Below, piece by piece: positions 1-8,860 of a DNA stretch of 64,000 nucleotides. How positions within the stretch are numbered: the first letter of the stretch is position 1; each line of letters starts with the position of its first letter. The stretch is from Pseudomonas sp. NFR16 (GTDB lineage: Bacteria > Pseudomonadota > Gammaproteobacteria > Pseudomonadales > Pseudomonadaceae). Location of the stretch: contig NZ_FNYJ01000005.1 in the NCBI RefSeq assembly GCF_900108875.1, positions 473,254-537,253 on the forward strand, read 5' to 3'. Under the pieces are notes generated by a model that was given only the letters and a program-made list of their open reading frames with translations, was not told the origin of the DNA and searched no databases. The position numbers were made by a program, and so were the translations under genes.

Positions 1-325
1 CCAGCAGGCCGTCCAGGCCTTCGTGACCGGCCATGATGGCTGGCGGGGCGCTGAAGAACTGTTCAGCGATCTTCAGCACCGGCTTGATCTGGCTCTCGAT
101 GCCGGCCTGAAGCGCCACTTCATGGGCAGCGTCGAGCAGGTCGGGTACTTGTTCGATGTAGGCGACGACAAAGCGCGCCAGTACGCCTCGGGCGTCGACG
201 TCAGGAAGGTGAATGGCAGGGTGCAGATGAGGAAGTTGCATTTCCAGCTGGCGCAATAACTGACCGGTTCGGGTCTCGTGTTCCTGTGCTCGTGTGATCT
301 GCTCGCGCAATGCGGCGGTGTTCAT
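1..325 (-). CDS. Conserved hypothetical protein, 3' end outside window
   Basis: An open frame of 108 codons runs from ATG at 325 leftward off the window edge, so the C-terminus is missing. The visible part starts MNTAALREQITRAQ and is mostly charged and helical, with no signal peptide, membrane segment or catalytic motif that I can name. It is divergent from the coxB operon, and an uncharacterised gene is found beside coxB in other pseudomonads. The function is unknown. Confidence 0.6.
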   Translation of the reverse strand, partial: MNTAALREQITRAQEHETRTGQLLRQLEMQLPHLHPAIHLPDVDARGVLARFVVAYIEQVPDLLDAAHEVALQAGIESQIKPVLKIAEQFFSAPPAIMAGHEGLDGLL

Positions 326-696
326 GAATACTCCGTTGGGCAAAAAACCAGGCCGTTATTATAGGGGAAGTCATACGTTAGCCTGCTTATCTACGGCGCT
401 AAGACGTAATTGTCATAACAGTTTCACACTTATGTGCATCGGCTATTAAAACGTCAATTTCGGCGCCTTTGGCATGATTTCCCTCAGTAAACGCGCACAC
501 GTATAGCTCGAATTGGCGAATTCTCCACCCCGTGCGCCCGATTGCACCGTGTCTATACTCGGGTCAGTGAATGGCTTTCTGATGAACTCGGAACTGTGAA
601 GCTGGCCTGGCCCCGGTCCCCTTGCAACTTGTCGACCGCTCCCTCGCCCGCATGTGACTGCTGGCAACGATAAGAAGAACAAGAGGGGAAATCGCA
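326..696. promoter_or_regulatory. coxB upstream region with an RpoS-like -10 element
   Basis: This 371-bp gap holds no gene and separates the divergent hypothetical gene from coxB. At 553-559 there is CTATACT, which matches the core of the extended -10 preferred by sigma-S. No good -35 hexamer lies upstream, also typical of sigma-S promoters. It would leave a leader of about 130 bases before coxB. The aa3 oxidase of P. aeruginosa is known to be RpoS-dependent and starvation-induced, so the match is plausible but unproven. On the other strand a TATAAT at 358-363 could serve the hypothetical gene. Confidence 0.35.
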
Positions 697-1824
697 ATGG
701 TGCGACATCCATATATCTGGATGGGGCTCCTGTTGTGGTGGGTATTCGGCCAGGCACACGCTGCCTGGACCACGAATATGGCGCCTGGAGCGACTGAGGT
801 GAGCCATAAGGTCTTCGACCTGCACATGACCATTTTCTGGATATGTGTGGTGATCGGCATCGTCGTGTTTGGCGCGATGTTCTGGTCGATGATCGTTCAC
901 CGCCGCTCGACCGGCCAAGTGGCCGCCAAGTTTCACGAGAGCACCAGGGTCGAGATTCTCTGGACCATCGTGCCGCTGCTGATTCTTGTGGTCATGGCCA
1001 TCCCTGCCACCAAAACCCTCATCCAGATGTACGACAACACGGAGTCCGGACTGGATATCCAGATCACCGGTTATCAGTGGAAATGGCATTACAAGTATCT
1101 AGGTCAGGACGTCGAGTTTTTCAGCAATCTGGCAACGCCAGCCGATCAGATCCATAACCAGGAAGCGAAGGGCGAGCACTACCTGCTTGAGGTTGACCAG
1201 CCGTTGGTGGTGCCCGTGGGGGTGAAAATCCGGTTTCTGGTCACTGCTGCCGACGTTATCCATTCCTGGTGGGTGCCGGCGTTCGCGGTCAAGCGCGATG
1301 CCATTCCCGGCTTCGTCAACGAGGCGTGGACCCGCATCGAAAAGCCTGGCATCTATCGCGGCCAGTGCTCGGAACTGTGCGGCAAGGATCACGGTTTCAT
1401 GCCGATCGTGGTGGAAGCCAAGAGCCAGGCCGACTACGACACCTGGCTGGCCGGCCGCAAGGAAGAAGTCGCGAAGCTCAAAGAGCTGACCAGCAAGGAC
1501 TGGACCCTGGCGGACCTCATGGCTCAGGGCGACAAGGTCTATCACACCACCTGCGTAGCCTGTCATCAGGCGGAAGGGCAAGGGCTGCCGCCGATGTTCC
1601 CGGCGCTCAAAGGCTCCAAAACCGCCCTCGGTCCTAAAGAAGAACACCTCAAGACCGTTTTCAACGGCCGCCCGGGCACAGCAATGGCGGCATTCGGCAA
1701 GCAGCTCTCGGAAGTGGACATCGCCGCAGTTGCGACCTACGAGCGCAATGCGTGGGGTAACAACACGGGCGATATGGTCACGCCCAAAGACGTGCTGGCG
1801 CTGAAGCAGGCGGCTGCCAAATGA
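697..1824 (+). CDS. coxB: Cytochrome c oxidase subunit II with fused cytochrome c domain
   Basis: CuA subunit of an aa3-type terminal oxidase; it takes electrons from cytochrome c and passes them to subunit I. The 375-residue product has an N-terminal signal sequence (about 1-22), two membrane helices (about 46-68 and 87-108) and a periplasmic cupredoxin domain. CuA ligands are visible: His189, then Cys224 and Cys228 in GQCSELCGKDHGFM, His232 and Met235. A C-terminal cytochrome c domain carries CVACH at 286-290 with Met330 as likely sixth ligand, which makes this a caa3-like enzyme. It is the first gene of the oxidase operon, 64 bases before coxA. The family assignment is secure. Confidence 0.96.
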   Translation: MVRHPYIWMGLLLWWVFGQAHAAWTTNMAPGATEVSHKVFDLHMTIFWICVVIGIVVFGAMFWSMIVHRRSTGQVAAKFHESTRVEILWTIVPLLILVVMAIPATKTLIQMYDNTESGLDIQITGYQWKWHYKYLGQDVEFFSNLATPADQIHNQEAKGEHYLLEVDQPLVVPVGVKIRFLVTAADVIHSWWVPAFAVKRDAIPGFVNEAWTRIEKPGIYRGQCSELCGKDHGFMPIVVEAKSQADYDTWLAGRKEEVAKLKELTSKDWTLADLMAQGDKVYHTTCVACHQAEGQGLPPMFPALKGSKTALGPKEEHLKTVFNGRPGTAMAAFGKQLSEVDIAAVATYERNAWGNNTGDMVTPKDVLALKQAAAK

Positions 1825-1888
1825 GCAGTCAACTGGGTATGGCCGGAATGGATGGTTCCTCCCGTCAATGTTTCGCAGGAGACAGGAC

Positions 1889-3475
1889 ATGAGTGCAGTG
1901 ATTGACGACCATGGCCACGAAGGCCATGTCCACGGCCCGGCAAAGGGGCTGATGCGCTGGGTGCTGACCACCAACCACAAGGACATCGGCACACTTTACT
2001 TGTGGTTCAGCTTCTCGATGTTCCTGCTCGGCGGATCATTCGCGATGGTAATTCGTGCCGAGCTGTTTCAGCCCGGATTACAGATCGTCGAACCCGCATT
2101 CTTTAATCAGATGACGACGATGCATGGGTTGGTGATGGTCTTCGGGGCGGTCATGCCCGCCTTCGTCGGCCTTGCCAACTGGATGATTCCATTGATGGTC
2201 GGCGCGCCGGACATGGCGCTTCCACGCATGAACAATTTCAGTTTCTGGCTGCTGCCGGCGGCGTTCCTGTTGCTGGTGTCCACGCTCTTCACGCCGGGCG
2301 GCGGACCGAATTTTGGCTGGACGTTCTATGCGCCGCTTTCAACCACTTACGCACCGCAAAGCGTGACGTATTTCATCCTCGCCATTCACTTGATGGGCAT
2401 CAGCTCGATAATGGGCGCGATCAATGTCATTGCCACCATTCTCAACCTGCGCGCGCCAGGCATGACCCTGATGAAAATGCCGCTGTTCGTCTGGACCTGG
2501 CTGATCACGGCGTTTCTGCTCATCGCGGTGATGCCAGTGCTGGCCGGCTGCGTGACGATGATGCTGATGGACATCCATTTCCACACCAGTTTCTTCAGCG
2601 CAGCGGGCGGTGGCGATCCAGTGCTGTTCCAGCACGTGTTCTGGTTTTTCGGCCATCCCGAGGTGTACATCATGATCCTGCCCGCGTTCGGCGCGGTCAG
2701 TTCGATCATTCCGGCGTTCTCGCGCAAGCCGCTGTTCGGCTACACCTCAATGGTCTACGCCACGGCGAGCATCGCCTTCCTGTCGTTCATCGTCTGGGCT
2801 CACCATATGTTTGTGGTGGGCATTCCCTTGGTGGGCGAGCTGTTCTTCATGTACGCCACCATGCTCATTGCCGTACCAACCGGGGTGAAGGTCTTCAACT
2901 GGGTCAGCACGATGTGGCAGGGCGAGTTGACGTTCGAGACGCCCATGCTGTTTGCCGTGGCGTTCGTGATCCTGTTCACCATCGGCGGCTTCTCCGGGCT
3001 GATGCTGGCCATTGCGCCTGCAGATTTTCAGTACCAGGACACTTACTTCGTGGTGGCTCACTTCCACTACGTTCTGGTGCCCGGCGCAATCTTCGGCATC
3101 TTCGCTTCGGCCTACTACTGGCTGCCGAAATGGACGGGCCACATGTACGACGAAACCCTGGGCAAGCTGCATTTCTGGTTGTCGTTCGTCGGCATGAACA
3201 TGGCCTTTTTCCCGATGCATTTTGTCGGGTTGGCCGGGATGCCGCGTCGGGTGCCGGACTACAACTTGCAATTCGCCGACTTCAACATGGTGTCGTCGAT
3301 CGGTGCATTCACCTTTGGCGCCACGCAGATTTTCTTCCTGTTCATCGTGATCAAGACCATTCGCGGTGGTCCGCCTGCGCCGGCCAAACCTTGGGACGGA
3401 GCAGACGGCCTGGAGTGGACCGTGCCGTCGCCGGCGCCCTATCACACCTTCGTCACGCCACCGGAAGTGAAATGA
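1889..3475 (+). CDS. coxA: Cytochrome c oxidase subunit I
   Basis: Catalytic, proton-pumping heme-copper subunit in the inner membrane that reduces O2 to water. The 528-residue protein has about twelve hydrophobic helices and the hallmark motifs: HGLVMVFG with a heme a histidine, FFGHPEVYIM with the CuB His and cross-linked Tyr, HHMFVVG, and the HFHYVL heme histidine pair. I chose ATG 1889 because AGGAG lies just upstream; an in-frame ATG at 1868 lacks such a site. It is followed one base later by cox11, which points to co-transcription. Confidence 0.96.
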   Translation: MSAVIDDHGHEGHVHGPAKGLMRWVLTTNHKDIGTLYLWFSFSMFLLGGSFAMVIRAELFQPGLQIVEPAFFNQMTTMHGLVMVFGAVMPAFVGLANWMIPLMVGAPDMALPRMNNFSFWLLPAAFLLLVSTLFTPGGGPNFGWTFYAPLSTTYAPQSVTYFILAIHLMGISSIMGAINVIATILNLRAPGMTLMKMPLFVWTWLITAFLLIAVMPVLAGCVTMMLMDIHFHTSFFSAAGGGDPVLFQHVFWFFGHPEVYIMILPAFGAVSSIIPAFSRKPLFGYTSMVYATASIAFLSFIVWAHHMFVVGIPLVGELFFMYATMLIAVPTGVKVFNWVSTMWQGELTFETPMLFAVAFVILFTIGGFSGLMLAIAPADFQYQDTYFVVAHFHYVLVPGAIFGIFASAYYWLPKWTGHMYDETLGKLHFWLSFVGMNMAFFPMHFVGLAGMPRRVPDYNLQFADFNMVSSIGAFTFGATQIFFLFIVIKTIRGGPPAPAKPWDGADGLEWTVPSPAPYHTFVTPPEVK

Positions 3476-3476
3476 C

Positions 3477-4040
3477 ATGAGCCATGCCTTGCAGCCGAAC
3501 AAGCGACTGGTGACCCGCCTGCTGCTGCTGGCGATCGCGATGTTCGCGTTCGGTTTCGCGCTGGTGCCGCTGTATGACGTGATGTGCAAGACACTGGGTA
3601 TCAATGGCAAGACTGGCGAACGCTACACCCAGGCGCAGCAGATCGATGAGAGCCGACAGGTGCGCGTGCAGTTTGTGTCGACCAATTCCGCCGACATGGT
3701 CTGGGGGTTCTTCCCCAAGGCCGAGGAGATGAATGTGCATCCCGGTGAGGTCAGCGAAATGCTGTTCGTGGCCCAGAACCCCAGCGACAGGCCGATGACC
3801 GCGCAGGCAGTGCCGAGCATTTCACCCAGCATCGCCGCCGTGTATTTCCACAAGACCGAATGTTTCTGCTTCACCCAGCAAATGCTGCAGCCGGGCGAGA
3901 GGATCGAAATGCCGGTGCGTTTCATTGTCGACCGCGATCTGCCCGCGGACGTGAAACATTTGACGCTCGCTTACACGCTGTTCGATATCACCGCTCGCAT
4001 GCCGCCCGTTCCTAAAACAGAGGCGGGCAATGGCGGCTAG
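3477..4040 (+). CDS. Cytochrome c oxidase assembly protein CtaG/Cox11
   Basis: Copper chaperone that delivers copper to the CuB site of subunit I. The 187-residue protein has one N-terminal membrane anchor (about 13-33) and a periplasmic beta domain containing the copper motif CFCF at 129-132 (context TECFCFTQQ). It starts one base after the coxA stop, so the two are probably translationally coupled. Length and motif fit the family fully. Confidence 0.94.
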   Translation: MSHALQPNKRLVTRLLLLAIAMFAFGFALVPLYDVMCKTLGINGKTGERYTQAQQIDESRQVRVQFVSTNSADMVWGFFPKAEEMNVHPGEVSEMLFVAQNPSDRPMTAQAVPSISPSIAAVYFHKTECFCFTQQMLQPGERIEMPVRFIVDRDLPADVKHLTLAYTLFDITARMPPVPKTEAGNGG

Positions 4041-4064
4041 GCCTCAGGCCAGGAGAGACAGACG

Positions 4065-4949
4065 ATGGCAATCCATGAGCACTATTACGTCCCCGCGCAG
4101 AGCAAATGGCCGATCATCGCCACCATCGGCATGTTCACCACGATGTATGGCCTGGGTACCTGGTTCATCGACATGAAGGCGGCACGTGACTCCCACGGCC
4201 CTGTCATCTTCGCCATCGGTGTGCTGATCGTGGCATACATGATGTTCGGCTGGTTCAGCACCGTCGTCAAAGAGAGCCGGTCCGGGCTTTACAGCGCTCA
4301 GATGGATCGCTCGTTCCGCTGGGGAATGGGGTGGTTCATTTTCTCGGAAGTGATGTTCTTCGTGGCCTTCTTCGGCGCGCTTTTTTATGTGCGCGTGATT
4401 GCCGGCCCCGCGTTGGGCGGTGAAGGGGCGAAAGGCATCGCACACATGCTCTGGCCGAACTTCCAGTACGCCTGGCCACTGCTGCATACCCCCGACCCGG
4501 CGATGTTCGTGCCGCCGAAGGAAGTCATCGATCCCTGGCATCTGCCGCTGATCAATACCGTTCTGCTGGTCAGCTCCAGTGTGACCGTGACCATCGCCCA
4601 CCACGCGCTCAAAAAAGGTTATCGTGGCGCGCTGAAGCTATGGCTGGCGGCAACCATCCTGTTGGGCGTGGCGTTTCTCGCGCTGCAAGCGATGGAATAT
4701 CACGAAGCCTACACAGAGCTCGGCCTGACGCTGGGTTCAGGCATCTACGGCGCAACGTTCTTCATGCTCACCGGCTTCCACGGCGCACACGTCACCATCG
4801 GCACGGTCATTCTGTTCGTGATGTTGATGCGCATTCTGCGCGGGCATTTCGATGCCGAGCACCCGTTCGGATTCGAGGCCGCCAGTTGGTATTGGCATTT
4901 TGTCGACGTGGTGTGGGTGGGGTTATTCGTTTTCGTCTACGTGCTGTGA
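4065..4949 (+). CDS. coxC: Cytochrome c oxidase subunit III
   Basis: Third core subunit of the aa3 oxidase, a multi-helix membrane protein that stabilises subunit I and its proton uptake. The 294-residue product has about seven hydrophobic segments and family motifs such as RWGMGWFIFSEVMFF, GFHGAHVTIGT and WYWHFVDVVWVGLF near the C-terminus. AGGAGAG lies upstream of ATG 4065. It is 24 bases after cox11. Confidence 0.95.
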   Translation: MAIHEHYYVPAQSKWPIIATIGMFTTMYGLGTWFIDMKAARDSHGPVIFAIGVLIVAYMMFGWFSTVVKESRSGLYSAQMDRSFRWGMGWFIFSEVMFFVAFFGALFYVRVIAGPALGGEGAKGIAHMLWPNFQYAWPLLHTPDPAMFVPPKEVIDPWHLPLINTVLLVSSSVTVTIAHHALKKGYRGALKLWLAATILLGVAFLALQAMEYHEAYTELGLTLGSGIYGATFFMLTGFHGAHVTIGTVILFVMLMRILRGHFDAEHPFGFEAASWYWHFVDVVWVGLFVFVYVL

Positions 4950-4995
4950 ATGCCGGGTGACTGAGCTGACGCGAAAACCGCAGGCGTAAACGCGC

Positions 4996-5199
4996 TCACC
5001 ACGGCGTGTGATAGACCAGTTGCCCGCTGAAATACCCGTAGCCAATCAGCGCCAGCGTGATCGCTGCGCAGCACACGCGCACAGTCAGGGCTTTCACCAG
5101 GCGGGTCGATGAAGCGTCGTCCTTGACCAGAAAGAACAGGCCGCTGAACAGACTGACCACTGTGGCAACGAGCATCAGAACAATCGCGGCTTTGAGCAT
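4996..5199 (-). CDS. Twin-transmembrane DUF2909 family protein
   Basis: Small 67-residue membrane protein with two hydrophobic helices (about 4-24 and 42-60) separated by a charged loop (VKDDASSTRLVK). It matches the DUF2909 small protein repeatedly found inside Pseudomonas cox clusters. It lies on the strand opposite to the oxidase genes, between coxC and the SURF1 gene. A role in oxidase biogenesis is only suggested by location. The start ATG 5199 is the residue at which homology-like sequence begins; upstream codons of the open frame do not look like protein. Confidence 0.75.
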   Translation of the reverse strand: MLKAAIVLMLVATVVSLFSGLFFLVKDDASSTRLVKALTVRVCCAAITLALIGYGYFSGQLVYHTPW

Positions 5200-5270
5200 G
5201 GTGCGACTCCAGGAGCAAACGCTATGCAACGGAGTATAGGTGCGGCTCACCCATGGAAACCGGAGGCGTG

Positions 5271-6035
5271 ATGAAACGCTTTCGCCCTGGGGTGTTGCCG
5301 ACGCTGGTCGTTTTTGCGCTGTTGCCGCTGCTGATCTGGCTGGGTTTCTGGCAGTTGGGCCGAGGTGAAGAGAAACGCCAGATGCTCGCCAGCTACGCCG
5401 AGCGCCGGGCGGCACCTACGGTCGCTGTCGATTTGCTGTCCGCGGTGGCCGACCCGGCGTATCGGCGTGTGCAGTTGCGCGGCACGTTCGATGCCGAACA
5501 CACCGTCTTGCTGGACAACAGCACGCGCGAGGGCAAGGCCGGAGTAGAGCTGATTCAGCCGTTCCATGATCAGGCGAGTGGGCTTTGGCTGATGGTCAAT
5601 CGAGGGTGGTTGCCTTGGCCGGATCGACGGCTGCCTGCGCAGTTCGACACGCCGGCTCAGCGTTACATCCTCGACGCCTGGGTGTATGTGGCGCCGGGAG
5701 CGACCTTCCAGCTGCATCCGGACGCCAGGAGCGAGCGCTGGCCAAGGCTGATCACGGCCCTTGATCCTGCGGCGGTCTGGTCTGAGTTGCATCGGGACGG
5801 CTATGCCCATGAGCTGCGGCTCGAAGCGGGACCTGTTGCCTATCGCACCGATTGGCCTGTGGTCGCCATGGGCCCGGAAAAGCATGTGGGCTACGCCGTG
5901 CAGTGGTTCGCGATGGCCACGGCTTTGTTCGGTCTTTATCTCTATCTGGGCTTCAACCCGACGGCAACAGCCAGACACAAAAAGAACAAGGAGACGCCAC
6001 ATGGGGACCACCATGAATCCAGCCAGCACGTCTGA
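5271..6035 (+). CDS. SURF1 family cytochrome oxidase assembly protein
   Basis: Inner-membrane assembly factor thought to help insert heme a into subunit I. The 254-residue protein shows the SURF1 layout: a first helix near residues 10-28 ending in LGFWQLGRGEEK, a large periplasmic domain with VNRGWLPW, and a C-terminal helix (VGYAVQWFAMATALFGLYLYLG). GGAGG just upstream supports ATG 5271 over the in-frame ATG 5253. Its last 35 bases overlap the next gene. Confidence 0.93.
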   Translation: MKRFRPGVLPTLVVFALLPLLIWLGFWQLGRGEEKRQMLASYAERRAAPTVAVDLLSAVADPAYRRVQLRGTFDAEHTVLLDNSTREGKAGVELIQPFHDQASGLWLMVNRGWLPWPDRRLPAQFDTPAQRYILDAWVYVAPGATFQLHPDARSERWPRLITALDPAAVWSELHRDGYAHELRLEAGPVAYRTDWPVVAMGPEKHVGYAVQWFAMATALFGLYLYLGFNPTATARHKKNKETPHGDHHESSQHV

Positions 6036-6594
6036 CGCTGGCTCATCGATCAGACGTCGCCGGGGTCGATTGCAGTTGATCCTCGTGCTGCTCGTGGCGG
6101 TCGGGCCGATGGTGCTCGCCACCTGCATGTACACGTTCAAGTTCTGGGTTCCGGAGAGCCGCAGTTTTCATGGCGAACTCATCGGCAATGGCGAAAGCCG
6201 CGTCGAGCTCGGCGTGCAGTCGGACGAGACGCGCTGGCAGATGCTGGTGACTGCGCCGCAACAGTGCGACGCCGATTGCCAGCAGTTGGTGTACCTGGCG
6301 CGGCAAATCCAGATCGGCCTGGGCCGAGACGCGTCGCGTGCGAGCCATGCGTTGAGCGCGGCGCAACCGCTTACGGCGCAGTTTGAGGCAACACTTGCGC
6401 GCGAATACCCGCAGCTTCAGCGCTACCCGCTGGATGTGAAGCGGTATCGGCGCATGGCGCCGGGTATCGAGCTGCCGCAACTGTGGATCGTCGATCCCCA
6501 TGGCAATCTGGTGTTGCGCTATGGCGCGCAAGTCAAAGGCAAGAATGTGCTCATCGACCTTCGTCAACTGCTGAAACTGTCGAACATCGGCTAA
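6001..6594 (+). CDS. Membrane-anchored protein of the cox cluster, probably thioredoxin-fold
   Basis: A 197-residue protein with one membrane helix (about 20-40, LQLILVLLVAVGPMVLATCMY) and a periplasmic domain. The segment APQQCDADCQQLVYLARQI, followed late by PQLWIVDPHGNLVLRYG, resembles SCO/thioredoxin-type folds, with a CX3C pair in the usual position of the copper site. This is the unnamed gene commonly found between SURF1 and ctaA in pseudomonads. AAGGAG precedes ATG 6001; ATG 6013 is an alternative. A copper or redox role in oxidase assembly is inferred. Confidence 0.8.
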   Translation: MGTTMNPASTSDAGSSIRRRRGRLQLILVLLVAVGPMVLATCMYTFKFWVPESRSFHGELIGNGESRVELGVQSDETRWQMLVTAPQQCDADCQQLVYLARQIQIGLGRDASRASHALSAAQPLTAQFEATLAREYPQLQRYPLDVKRYRRMAPGIELPQLWIVDPHGNLVLRYGAQVKGKNVLIDLRQLLKLSNIG

Positions 6595-6606
6595 GGAGCA
6601 GGCGCC

Positions 6607-7674
6607 ATGACCCGGCCAGGATTTCGTCTCGCACTGCTCGCCACGGTAGTCGCGCTGGTGGTCGTGCTGCTCGGTGCCTACACCCGGCTCACCCATGCAG
6701 GTCTGGGTTGCCCCGATTGGCCGGGGTGTTACGGCTTCATCAGCGTGCCCAGCACCGAAGCTCAGTTGGCCCATGCAGAAGTCAGATTTCCCGACACACC
6801 GGTGGAGGCCGCCAAGGGCCACAACGAGATGGTGCATCGCTACTTCGCCGGAGGGCTCACGCTGCTGATCATGATGCTGGGCGTTCAGGCCTGGCATCGG
6901 CGTCACATCGTCGGGCAGCCCGTGGGATTGCCGCTGTTACTCCTCGCATTGGTGGTCACTCAGGCCGCCTTCGGCATGTGGACGGTGACGCTCAAGCTGT
7001 GGCCGCAAGTGGTGACAGCGCATCTGCTGGGCGGCATGTCGACGCTGAGCCTGTTGTTCTTGCTCACCCTGCGGCTGAGCGGGCGCTTTGCACCGATGGC
7101 GCTGACTACCACGCCCGAGGGCCAGCGTCTGCGGCGCATGGCCGTGGCAGGTCTGGTGCTGGTGGGATTGCAAATCGCGCTGGGTGGCTGGGTCAGCTCC
7201 AATTACGCGGCGATGGCGTGCCTGGATCTGCCCACCTGTCAGGGCCGCTGGTGGCCGGATACCGACTTCGCGAACGGCTTTCACCTGACCCAACACATTG
7301 GCCCCAACTATTTGGGCGGCAAGCTCGACAGCGATGCGCGCACCGCCATACACCTCACCCACCGAATCGGCGCATTGCTGGTGACGTTCTCATTGTCGGC
7401 GCTGGCCTTCGCGCTGTACCGATTGGGGCTCAGAGGCATGGCGGCGCTCTTGGTATCTGCGTTGAGCCTGCAGATCGCGTTGGGGGTCGGCAATGTCGTG
7501 CTGCATCTGCCGCTTGCGTTGGCCGTCGCCCATAACGCCGGAGGTGCTGCATTGATGCTGACCCTGACGCTGATCAATTACCGCGTCGGGCCGCTGGTTG
7601 CCTTCGCCCCCCGCCAGGCATCGAACTGGTGGCAACAGGCTCATGTGCTTTTGCACCTCGGGCCGCATCGCTGA
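6607..7674 (+). CDS. ctaA: Heme A synthase (COX15/CtaA family)
   Basis: Membrane enzyme that oxidises the C8 methyl of heme O to a formyl group, giving heme A for the aa3 oxidase. The 355-residue protein has about eight helices and two cysteine-pair loops, GCPDWPGCYG near residue 36 and ACLDLPTCQG near residue 205, together with helix histidines in HNEMVHRYF, HLLGGM, HLTHRIG and VAHNAGG. AAGGAG precedes ATG 6607. Its substrate heme O is normally made by the neighbouring ctaB, which is broken here. Confidence 0.94.
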   Translation: MTRPGFRLALLATVVALVVVLLGAYTRLTHAGLGCPDWPGCYGFISVPSTEAQLAHAEVRFPDTPVEAAKGHNEMVHRYFAGGLTLLIMMLGVQAWHRRHIVGQPVGLPLLLLALVVTQAAFGMWTVTLKLWPQVVTAHLLGGMSTLSLLFLLTLRLSGRFAPMALTTTPEGQRLRRMAVAGLVLVGLQIALGGWVSSNYAAMACLDLPTCQGRWWPDTDFANGFHLTQHIGPNYLGGKLDSDARTAIHLTHRIGALLVTFSLSALAFALYRLGLRGMAALLVSALSLQIALGVGNVVLHLPLALAVAHNAGGAALMLTLTLINYRVGPLVAFAPRQASNWWQQAHVLLHLGPHR

Positions 7675-7699
7675 TTCTGTGTGCGAGTGTGAGCGCTGA

Positions 7700-7847
7700 G
7701 GCGCGGATCACTTTCGGCGACGGGCCCTGCTGATGTACCGTGGCCGCTGTTGCGCGCGACGATCGCTGTTCCGGTCGGCTCCGATTCACCGCCGCTGAGG
7801 GTGCTCGTCGCGCTGCTCGTGATCATTACTTGATGCCGAATCCATGA
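7700..7847 (+). pseudogene. ctaB: Degraded 3' remnant of ctaB (heme O synthase, protoheme farnesyltransferase)
   Basis: The 169-bp gap between ctaA and SCO holds traces of a ctaB C-terminus spread over three frames. LLMYRG is encoded at 7727-7744, LRVLVALLV ends near 7820, and DHYLMPNP is encoded at 7821-7844. Together these recall the usual CtaB ending (LYRG, about 25 residues, ALLVDHYL), and the distance from YRG to the stop fits that family. Two or more indels separate the frames. The old stop TGA (7845-7847) still overlaps the SCO start in an ATGA arrangement, as expected of the original junction. About 85% of the gene is missing. The identification rests on recalled family sequences. Confidence 0.6.
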
Positions 7848-8476
7848 CCCGAACTCAGAAAACCGTATTCATCCTGGTTGCCATCGTCGCTGTGGTGCTG
7901 GGCCTGACCGTCAATCGAGTGTTGTCCGGTAAAGATCAAGGTGATCAGACCGCGCTCATCGATGCGGGCATCATTCTGCTGCCACAAAGCCGGGAGGTCC
8001 CGAATCTGCAGATGACGAATCAGGACGGCCAGCCGGTGTCACTCGACTCCCTCAAGGATAAGTGGACCCTGCTGTTTTTTGGCTATACCTTTTGCCCTGA
8101 CATCTGCCCGACCACGCTCGCGCAGTTGCGGCAGATAAAAAGCGAGTTGCCTGAAGAGGCGGCGGGCAGACTGCGTGTGGTGCTGGTCAGCGTCGACCCC
8201 AATCGTGACACGCCTCAACAACTGATGACGTACCTGGGCTACTTCGACAAACAGTTCGTTGGCCTGACCACGCCGGTTGAAAACATTCAGAAGCTCGCCA
8301 ATGCGGTGAGCATTCCGTTCATTCCTGCCGACACCAGCAAACCCAACTACACGGTCGATCACAGCGGCAACCTAGCCCTCCTCGGCCCCGACGGCACGCA
8401 ACGCGGCTTCATCCGTGCACCGCTGAACAACCAGAAACTGGTGGCTCAATTGCCGGTCCTGCTCAAGAAGCAATGA
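7844..8476 (+). CDS. SCO1/SenC family copper chaperone
   Basis: Membrane-tethered copper-binding thioredoxin-like protein that loads copper on the CuA site of subunit II. The 210-residue product has an N-terminal helix (about 7-24), the copper motif FCPDICPTTLAQL with Cys84 and Cys88, and the third ligand His173 in VDHSGN. It starts inside the relic stop codon of ctaB and has no clear ribosome binding site of its own, suggesting it once depended on coupling to ctaB. Last gene of the oxidase cluster. Confidence 0.93.
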   Translation: MTRTQKTVFILVAIVAVVLGLTVNRVLSGKDQGDQTALIDAGIILLPQSREVPNLQMTNQDGQPVSLDSLKDKWTLLFFGYTFCPDICPTTLAQLRQIKSELPEEAAGRLRVVLVSVDPNRDTPQQLMTYLGYFDKQFVGLTTPVENIQKLANAVSIPFIPADTSKPNYTVDHSGNLALLGPDGTQRGFIRAPLNNQKLVAQLPVLLKKQ

Positions 8477-8565
8477 ATCCGACGATAGGGCGGATCGTGA
8501 TGTGTTGAGGCTTGCTCACGAAGGCGGCATCCCGGTGACAATGATGTCGACTGTCAGAAAGCCTT

Positions 8566-8636
8566 CGCGGGCAAGCGCGCTCCTACGGGGATCTTCGGGC
8601 ATTCCCGAATTTTCTGTAGGAGCGCGCTTGCCCGCG
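8566..8636. repeat. REP doublet (REPIN-like inverted pair)
   Basis: Two arms of 21 bases, 8566-8586 and 8616-8636, are exact reverse complements and enclose 29 bases that contain a further small hairpin (8594-8609). The arm core GCAAGCGCGCTCCTAC is typical of extragenic palindromes in fluorescent pseudomonads. A third partly matching copy lies at 8741-8760. No RAYT transposase gene is in the window. Confidence 0.85.
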
Positions 8637-8860
8637 ATCTGCCGGGGACCGGCAGCAAAACCGGTGAACACGGTGTGTCAGGCATAACGCGGTGGCTGGT
8701 TTTGCGACTGCGCAGCCGATCGTCCGAGTGCAGCCCAGAACAAGCGCGCCCCTACAAGGGCTACGCGGCGCTGACTGGTATCGAGCCAGGCCACAAAACC
8801 TGTAGGGCAAGCTTACTCATGACTTCCAGAAGCTAGATCGCCACTGCCTGCACCGGCCGC

